NCBI GenBank assembly: GCA_040509055.1
Contig: JBEVLT010000369.1
Coordinates: 1 to 10,777, forward strand
DNA from: JAJKIP01 sp040509055
GTDB lineage: Bacteria > Bacteroidota > Bacteroidia > Chitinophagales > Chitinophagaceae
Length of the DNA stretch: 10,777 nt
Reading direction: 5' to 3'
This document shows positions 7,901 through 10,777 of the stretch, piece after piece. Under the pieces are notes generated by a model. It saw nothing but the letters and a program-made list of their open reading frames with translations, was not told where the DNA came from and made no database searches. The first letter of the stretch is position 1. Every line of letters starts with the position of its first letter. Position numbers and translations under genes: made by a program.

Positions 7901-8667
7901 TTGAGGTGGATAGCCAGGTCCTTTTCATACACCCCGTTGCAACGGGTCATCGTGGCGTTGAAAGCCGCCATCACCAGGGCTACATCGGCGGAGCTGGTGG
8001 CACCGAACCAGTTGGCATATTCGCCGTTACAGGATTGTGCCAGGCGAAGCACTTTCAATTCGCCTGTTGAGCTATTGGGCCGGCCGGTGGAGGGAAGCTG
8101 GGATCCCAGGTCAGACGCCAAATCCTGCTCCGGGGTGGAACAGGTCCAGGGCAGACTGCCTTTTTCCCTGCGGGACTCGAATACGGCATACACTTTATGA
8201 TCATTGGAATAGGGCTCGATGAACTCGTTTTCCTTCTCAGTGCGGAAGACCATGGTCTGGATACCCTGGGGGGAAATACTCAATTTCAGGGTTGCCGCTC
8301 TGTCGGTGATACCCTGGCCGGAAAAGGCCCTGATATCAGGGAACCGGGCCTGCAGCACAGGATCGAAGTTAGAAGCTTCGTATACTTCAAACTGCTCTAT
8401 TCCGCCAGCTGCATTGGGCAGGGAAATAACGGTAGACCGGCGTGCAGCCTGGTTGCCAACGATCGAAAAAAGCTCCTGCTTCAACGAAGGGAGGTTCAGG
8501 CCGAATAATTTAAATTGTTTAGGAAAGGATATCCTTGCAACAGCTTTGTCTTTGGTCGTCACACTGGCTTCCGTTTCCAGTGACCAGTATTTTTGCTGTG
8601 CCGAAGCTGTGAAAGATATACTACTAACAATACAAAGGACAAGTAAAATTGAGTAAATTTTTCTCAT
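4930..8667 (-). CDS. Secreted reprolysin-like (metzincin) metalloprotease with T9SS sorting domain
   Basis: This 1245-residue secreted protein has a signal peptide at residues 1-23 (cleavage after ASA), followed by a propeptide-like region to about 200. The metzincin catalytic domain spans about 203-432, with zinc motif HEVGHQLGANH (His362, Glu363, His366, His372) and Met-turn IMGY (Met394). A Gly-rich loop with Cys315, Cys318 and Cys320 precedes the zinc site. Residues 435-590 resemble the cadherin/Ig-like domain that usually follows (SATDANVADVLTYCWEQ). Residues 591-690 are another beta domain (ITWDVANTT, LSTDGGQTF). A further beta-sandwich region covers 690-790, three related Ig-like repeats cover 796-1070 and one diverged copy covers about 1074-1154. 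Residues 1160-1245 are a type A T9SS sorting domain (PSPNDGQF, IFDMAGKLVY, GVYIVVI), so export across the outer membrane by T9SS is expected. The substrate is unknown. The gene has its own promoter and terminator and appears monocistronic. Confidence 0.95.
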   Translation of the reverse strand: MRKIYSILLVLCIVSSISFTASAQQKYWSLETEASVTTKDKAVARISFPKQFKLFGLNLPSLKQELFSIVGNQAARRSTVISLPNAAGGIEQFEVYEASNFDPVLQARFPDIRAFSGQGITDRAATLKLSISPQGIQTMVFRTEKENEFIEPYSNDHKVYAVFESRREKGSLPWTCSTPEQDLASDLGSQLPSTGRPNSSTGELKVLRLAQSCNGEYANWFGATSSADVALVMAAFNATMTRCNGVYEKDLAIHLNLIPETVNVIYYTPATDPYSTNLNNWNGQLMNTLHNVIGDAAFDIGHMFGASGGGGNAGCIGCVCSNVLATGVSTNSAEANYKGGGITSPADGVPQGDNFDIDYVVHEVGHQLGANHTYSHLAEGTGVNKEVGSGITIMGYAGITNQDVAPHSIDIYHQASIQQIQVNLAKATKTCPVTTNISAVNATPVVAAVPNYTIPISTPFALTGSATDANVADVLTYCWEQNDNSTTTGNSSVASPTKTTGPNFLSFSPTTSPTRVFPRLSTILNGGLTTGPLPGGDAIATIEALSSVNRTLNFRLTVRDNSPYTSVVPLKVGQTSFTDMTVTVTNTSGPFAITVANSTGVSWAGNSSQTITWDVANTTTAPVSCANVNILLSTDGGQTFPTTLVANTPNDGSQAVTLPNINATTCRLKVESVGNIFFDINNANFAIAVATPSFDFNTPAATNVACAGPATASVTLGVLSFNGYITPVNLAATGNPAGTTVSFTPNPVVPGNNVTVTLNNTNTLANGSYTITVTGTSGLNTATRNLTFNVQTGTGPAISVQPQSQAACVGTTASFSVTATGVLSYQWQQSTDGGANFINIGSANSATYTTPSVTTAMNNYQYRVIITGQCNTTTSAAATLTVRTAPAISAQPASTTLCLGTPASFSVTASGTNITYLWQQSTDGGSNYTPAPGANTGTTYTTAATTTGMNNYRYRVIVSGTCTPAATSTAAVLTVISPVAVTTQPANVTICETGNVSFTVAGSSTQPITYQWQVSTDGGINYINVPGAPNAPTLEVNAVTAGMNNNRYRVLLSNTTCTAPTTSGAAILTVNARPTVTLSAAPYTSLLPGQTTTITAAIQPSAAGFNISWFLNGGQIPGANTTTYSTGVEGIGDYKVAIINPTTGCNNESQVLSITATPSTKLFIFPSPNDGQFKVSYYNSAGINTQQTISIFDMAGKLVYSSKLAVNGQYTIHPINIRGVGRGVYIVVIGDANGKRLAKERVLIH
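5458..5736 (-). repeat. Ig-like repeat 3 of the metalloprotease
   Basis: Encodes residues 978-1070. It shares the pattern TTQPA, one Cys (991), SFTV, YQWQVSTDGG, MNNNRYRV, a second Cys (1057) and ILTV with the two neighbouring repeats. The two cysteines are placed to form the usual Ig disulfide. Confidence 0.8.
5743..6012 (-). repeat. Ig-like repeat 2 of the metalloprotease
   Basis: Encodes residues 886-975 with SAQPAS, Cys898, SFSVTASG, YLWQQSTDGG, MNNYRYRV, Cys962 and VLTV. The DNA around the STDGG codons is close to that of repeat 1 (for example the CTTTGCTGCCAC string on the plus strand), which points to duplication. Confidence 0.8.
6022..6282 (-). repeat. Ig-like repeat 1 of the metalloprotease
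   Basis: Encodes residues 796-882 with SVQPQS, Cys808, SFSVTATG, YQWQQSTDGG, MNNYQYRV, Cys870 and TLTV. It has the same strand order as repeats 2 and 3, and cysteine spacing increases slightly from repeat to repeat (62, 64, 66). Confidence 0.8.
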
Positions 8668-8699
8668 AGACGATTAGTTAGGAGTGTGAAAATTAGGAC

Positions 8700-8730
8700 T
8701 AAAAATATTGATATTTTGCCACCCTGCAAA
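8700..8730 (-). promoter_or_regulatory. Bacteroidota-type promoter of the metalloprotease gene
   Basis: On the minus strand TTTG (8727-8730) is followed after exactly 19 nt by TATTTTTA (8700-8707), which matches TAnnTTTG at seven of eight positions. Transcription would begin about 25 nt before the ATG at 8667. It lies just downstream of the groEL terminator, so the protease gene probably has independent expression. Confidence 0.55.
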
Positions 8731-8747
8731 TAAAAAGTGCCCACACG

Positions 8748-8781
8748 CAAAAATCCCGCTTCCTTCCGGAAAGCGGGATTT
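8748..8781 (-). terminator. Intrinsic terminator of the groES-groEL operon
   Basis: AAATCCCGCTT (8751-8761) pairs with AAGCGGGATTT (8771-8781). Two more G-C pairs are possible with one bulged A. On the minus strand the stem runs into five T. It lies about 42 bp past the groEL stop codon. Confidence 0.82.
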
Positions 8782-8822
8782 CGCATTGTGTAAATTTATA
8801 ATCTGTATGGCCGTGACCGGGA

Positions 8823-10457
8823 TTAATACCCCATTCCGCCCATATCAGGAGCACCGTGTGCATGCGGCGCTTCTTCTTTTTTCGGTTTGTCGGCGATCAC
8901 ACACTCGGTGGTCAGCAGCATACCGGCGATAGAAGCGGCATTTTCCAGCGCGATGCGGGTTACCTTGGTCGGGTCGATCACACCGGCTTTGTACAGGTTT
9001 TCGTACTGCTCTACGCGGGCGTTGAAGCCGAAATCACCTTTGCCTTCTTTCACTTTCTGCACCACGATAGAACCCTCGATGCCTGCATTGGCCACGATCT
9101 GGCGCAGCGGCTCTTCCAGCGCACGTTTTACGATAGCGATACCGGTGGTCTCATCTTCGTTGACGCCTTTCAGCTTCTCCAGCGATTCGATGGCACGGAT
9201 GAAAGCGATACCGCCGCCGGGTACGATACCCTCTTCCACGGCAGCCCTTGTGGCATGCAGCGCATCGTCCACGCGGTCTTTCTTTTCTTTCATTTCCACT
9301 TCGGTGGCAGCGCCTACATTCAGCACGGCTACACCGCCGCTCAGCTTGGCCAGGCGCTCCTGCAGCTTTTCTTTATCATAGTCGGAAGTCGTCACCTCGA
9401 TCTGTGCTTTGATCTGGTTCACACGGGCAGTAATGTCATCTTTTTTGCCTTTGCCGCCTACGATGGTCGTATTGTCTTTATCAATGGTCACGGTAGAAGC
9501 CTGTCCCAGGTAGGTCAGGTCGGCATTCTCCAGTTTGTAACCCTGCTCTTCGCTGATCACGGTACCTTTTGTCAGTACAGCGATGTCCTGCAGCATTTCC
9601 TTGCGGCGGTCGCCAAAGCCAGGAGCTTTTACGGCAGCCACTTTCAGGGTACCACGCAGCTTATTCACCACCAGGGTTGCCAGCGCTTCGCCTTCCAGGT
9701 CTTCTGCGATGATCAGCAGCGGGCGGCCGCTCTGTGCCACTTTTTCCAGGATATGCAGGATATCCTTCATGGTGCTCACTTTCTTGTCGTAGATCAGGAT
9801 ATAGGGGTTTTCCAGCTCAGCCTCCATTTTCTCGCTGTTCGTCACGAAATAGGGAGAGATATAACCCCGGTCGAACTGCATACCTTCTACCACCTCGATA
9901 CCGGTTTCGGTACCTCTTGCTTCCTCCACGGTGATCACGCCTTCCTTGCCCACTTTCTTCATCGCTTCGGCGATCAGTTTGCCGATCTCGTTGTCGTTGT
10001 TGGCGGAGATGGCAGCTACCTGCTGGATCTTGCTGTTGTCGTTGCCGACGGTCTGCGACTGCCCTTTCAGGTGGTCTACCACTTTGGTAACCGCTTTATC
10101 GATACCGCGCTTCAGGTCCATCGGGTTGGCGCCTGCCGCTACGTTTTTCAATCCTTCTGTGATGATGGACTGGGCCAGTACGGTAGCGGTGGTGGTGCCA
10201 TCGCCGGCTACATCAGCCGTTTTGGAAGCCACTTCCTTTACCATCTGGGCGCCCATGTTCTCGATGGGGTCTTCCAGCTCGATCTCTTTTGCTACCGTCA
10301 CACCATCTTTGGTCACACCCGGTGCACCGAATTTTTTCTCGATGACCACGTTGCGGCCTTTGGGGCCCAGGGTCACCTTTACAGCGTTGGCCAGAACGTC
10401 AACGCCTTTTTTCATTCTGTTTCTTGCTTCAATATCAAAGAAGAGTTGTTTAGCCAT
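8823..10457 (-). CDS. groEL: Chaperonin GroEL (Hsp60, 60 kDa subunit)
   Basis: This 544-residue subunit forms the double-ring ATP-driven folding chamber in the cytosol and works with GroES. It is collinear with the family from MAKQLFFDIEARNRM to the tail. The ATP site is intact: GPKGRNV (31-37), Asp51 in TKDGVTVAKEI, and AGDGTTTATVLA (84-95, Asp86 corresponding to E. coli Asp87). The equatorial segment VDDALHATRAAVEEG with GGG is present. The apical region has the usual FDRGYISPYFVTN and KAPGFGDRRK motifs. The C-terminal tail is short, ending HAHGAPDMGGMGY, with only a brief GGM element in place of the long GGM repeat of E. coli. It begins 47 bp after the groES stop, so the two genes form the usual operon. 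No strong Shine-Dalgarno sequence is visible, which is normal for this phylum. No CIRCE element is present within the window; the operon promoter lies beyond the right edge. Confidence 0.98.
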   Translation of the reverse strand: MAKQLFFDIEARNRMKKGVDVLANAVKVTLGPKGRNVVIEKKFGAPGVTKDGVTVAKEIELEDPIENMGAQMVKEVASKTADVAGDGTTTATVLAQSIITEGLKNVAAGANPMDLKRGIDKAVTKVVDHLKGQSQTVGNDNSKIQQVAAISANNDNEIGKLIAEAMKKVGKEGVITVEEARGTETGIEVVEGMQFDRGYISPYFVTNSEKMEAELENPYILIYDKKVSTMKDILHILEKVAQSGRPLLIIAEDLEGEALATLVVNKLRGTLKVAAVKAPGFGDRRKEMLQDIAVLTKGTVISEEQGYKLENADLTYLGQASTVTIDKDNTTIVGGKGKKDDITARVNQIKAQIEVTTSDYDKEKLQERLAKLSGGVAVLNVGAATEVEMKEKKDRVDDALHATRAAVEEGIVPGGGIAFIRAIESLEKLKGVNEDETTGIAIVKRALEEPLRQIVANAGIEGSIVVQKVKEGKGDFGFNARVEQYENLYKAGVIDPTKVTRIALENAASIAGMLLTTECVIADKPKKEEAPHAHGAPDMGGMGY

Positions 10458-10504
10458 AATATTGGGATTTGAAAAATTAAAAAGAATAGAATTGGAAAAC
10501 AGGC

Positions 10505-10777
10505 TTAAACGATTGCCAGAATGTCGCTTTCGCGCATGATCAGGTAATCCTCGCCTTCGATGGATATCTCTGTGCCGGCATATTTGCCATACAGCACGGT
10601 ATCACCATTTTTTACAGTCACCGGCTCGTCTTTCTTGCCGGGGCCTGCAGCTATGACAGTGCCGCGTTGCGGTTTTTCTTTCGCCGTATCGGGGATGATG
10701 ATTCCTCCGGCAGTTTTTTCTTCGGCAGCAGCCGGTTTCACAATTACCCTGTCGTGCAGAGGGGTAACGCTTACTTT
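10505..10777 (-). CDS. groES: Co-chaperonin GroES (Hsp10), 5' end missing
   Basis: Ninety residues are visible, reading KVSVTPLHDRVIV then KPAAAEEKTAGG and on to the normal end RESDILAIV. GroES forms the seven-membered lid that closes the GroEL chamber. The mobile loop with the GroEL-binding hydrophobic triplet is visible (TAGGIIIPDTA), as is the roof/core segment DTVLYGKYAGTEI. The frame is open through the right edge, so the start codon and probably only a few residues lie outside. A GTG at 10739-10741 could be taken as a start, but it is the internal valine of VIVKPAA, because the residues before it match GroES. The gene is upstream of groEL on the same strand. Confidence 0.97.
   Translation of the reverse strand, partial: KVSVTPLHDRVIVKPAAAEEKTAGGIIIPDTAKEKPQRGTVIAAGPGKKDEPVTVKNGDTVLYGKYAGTEISIEGEDYLIMRESDILAIV

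Noticed and set aside
8856..10472. Long open frame on the plus strand opposite groEL (538 codons)
   Set aside because: groEL is certain, and the antisense translation is rich in Phe, His and Gly with no recognisable domain. It is a side effect of codon bias on the coding strand.
10739..10741. GTG as the start of a 78-residue GroES
   Set aside because: The codons before it encode KVSVTPLHDRVI, the conserved GroES N-terminus, so the GTG is an internal Val and the gene is cut by the window edge.
1..10777. Mobile element, CRISPR array, tRNA/rRNA or toxin-antitoxin pair
   Set aside because: No transposase or integrase motif, no regularly spaced direct repeats, no cloverleaf-like or rRNA sequence, and no paired small genes were seen. 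Gaps between genes are all under 160 bp.

Overview
The window looks like a chromosomal segment of a Bacteroidota bacterium, most likely of the Chitinophaga/Chitinophagaceae type. The evidence is a secreted metalloprotease with a type A type IX secretion (T9SS) C-terminal sorting domain, a protein built only from GldM C-terminal-type domains, a PorT-like outer-membrane beta-barrel, promoter elements of the Bacteroidota kind (TTTG, about 19 nt, TAnnTTTG), and genes lacking strong Shine-Dalgarno sequences. The genus is inference; no rRNA or other marker is present. Seven genes are supported, six on the minus strand and one on the plus strand.

Left to right: (1) positions 1-93, an edge region with a short minus-strand reading frame resembling the end of a hybrid-kinase receiver domain; (2) a PorT-like barrel protein (153-833, minus) with a clear terminator at 94-118; (3) an APC/LAT-type amino-acid permease (943-2361, minus); (4) divergent from it, a small exported protein with GldM C-terminal-like architecture (2510-3145, plus); (5) convergent with that gene and only 6 bp away, a YbiT-like ABC-F ATPase (3152-4777, minus) whose second nucleotide site is degenerate; (6) a 1245-residue multidomain metzincin protease (4930-8667, minus) with its own promoter and terminator; (7) the groES-groEL operon (8823-10777, minus), with groES cut by the right window edge and a terminator after groEL.

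The genes do not form one obvious pathway. groES-groEL is a housekeeping chaperonin operon. The protease is a T9SS cargo. The GldM-like protein resembles the periplasmic part of the T9SS/gliding motor subunit GldM, so two of the seven genes have links to T9SS, although nothing in the sequence shows that they work together. The permease, ABC-F protein and barrel protein appear to be separate transcription units. There are no mobile elements, tRNA or rRNA genes, or CRISPR arrays that I can see. No clearly new multi-gene system is visible. The best leads are the stand-alone GldM-C protein, the strongly asymmetric ABC-F protein, and the receiver-like fragment at the left edge.
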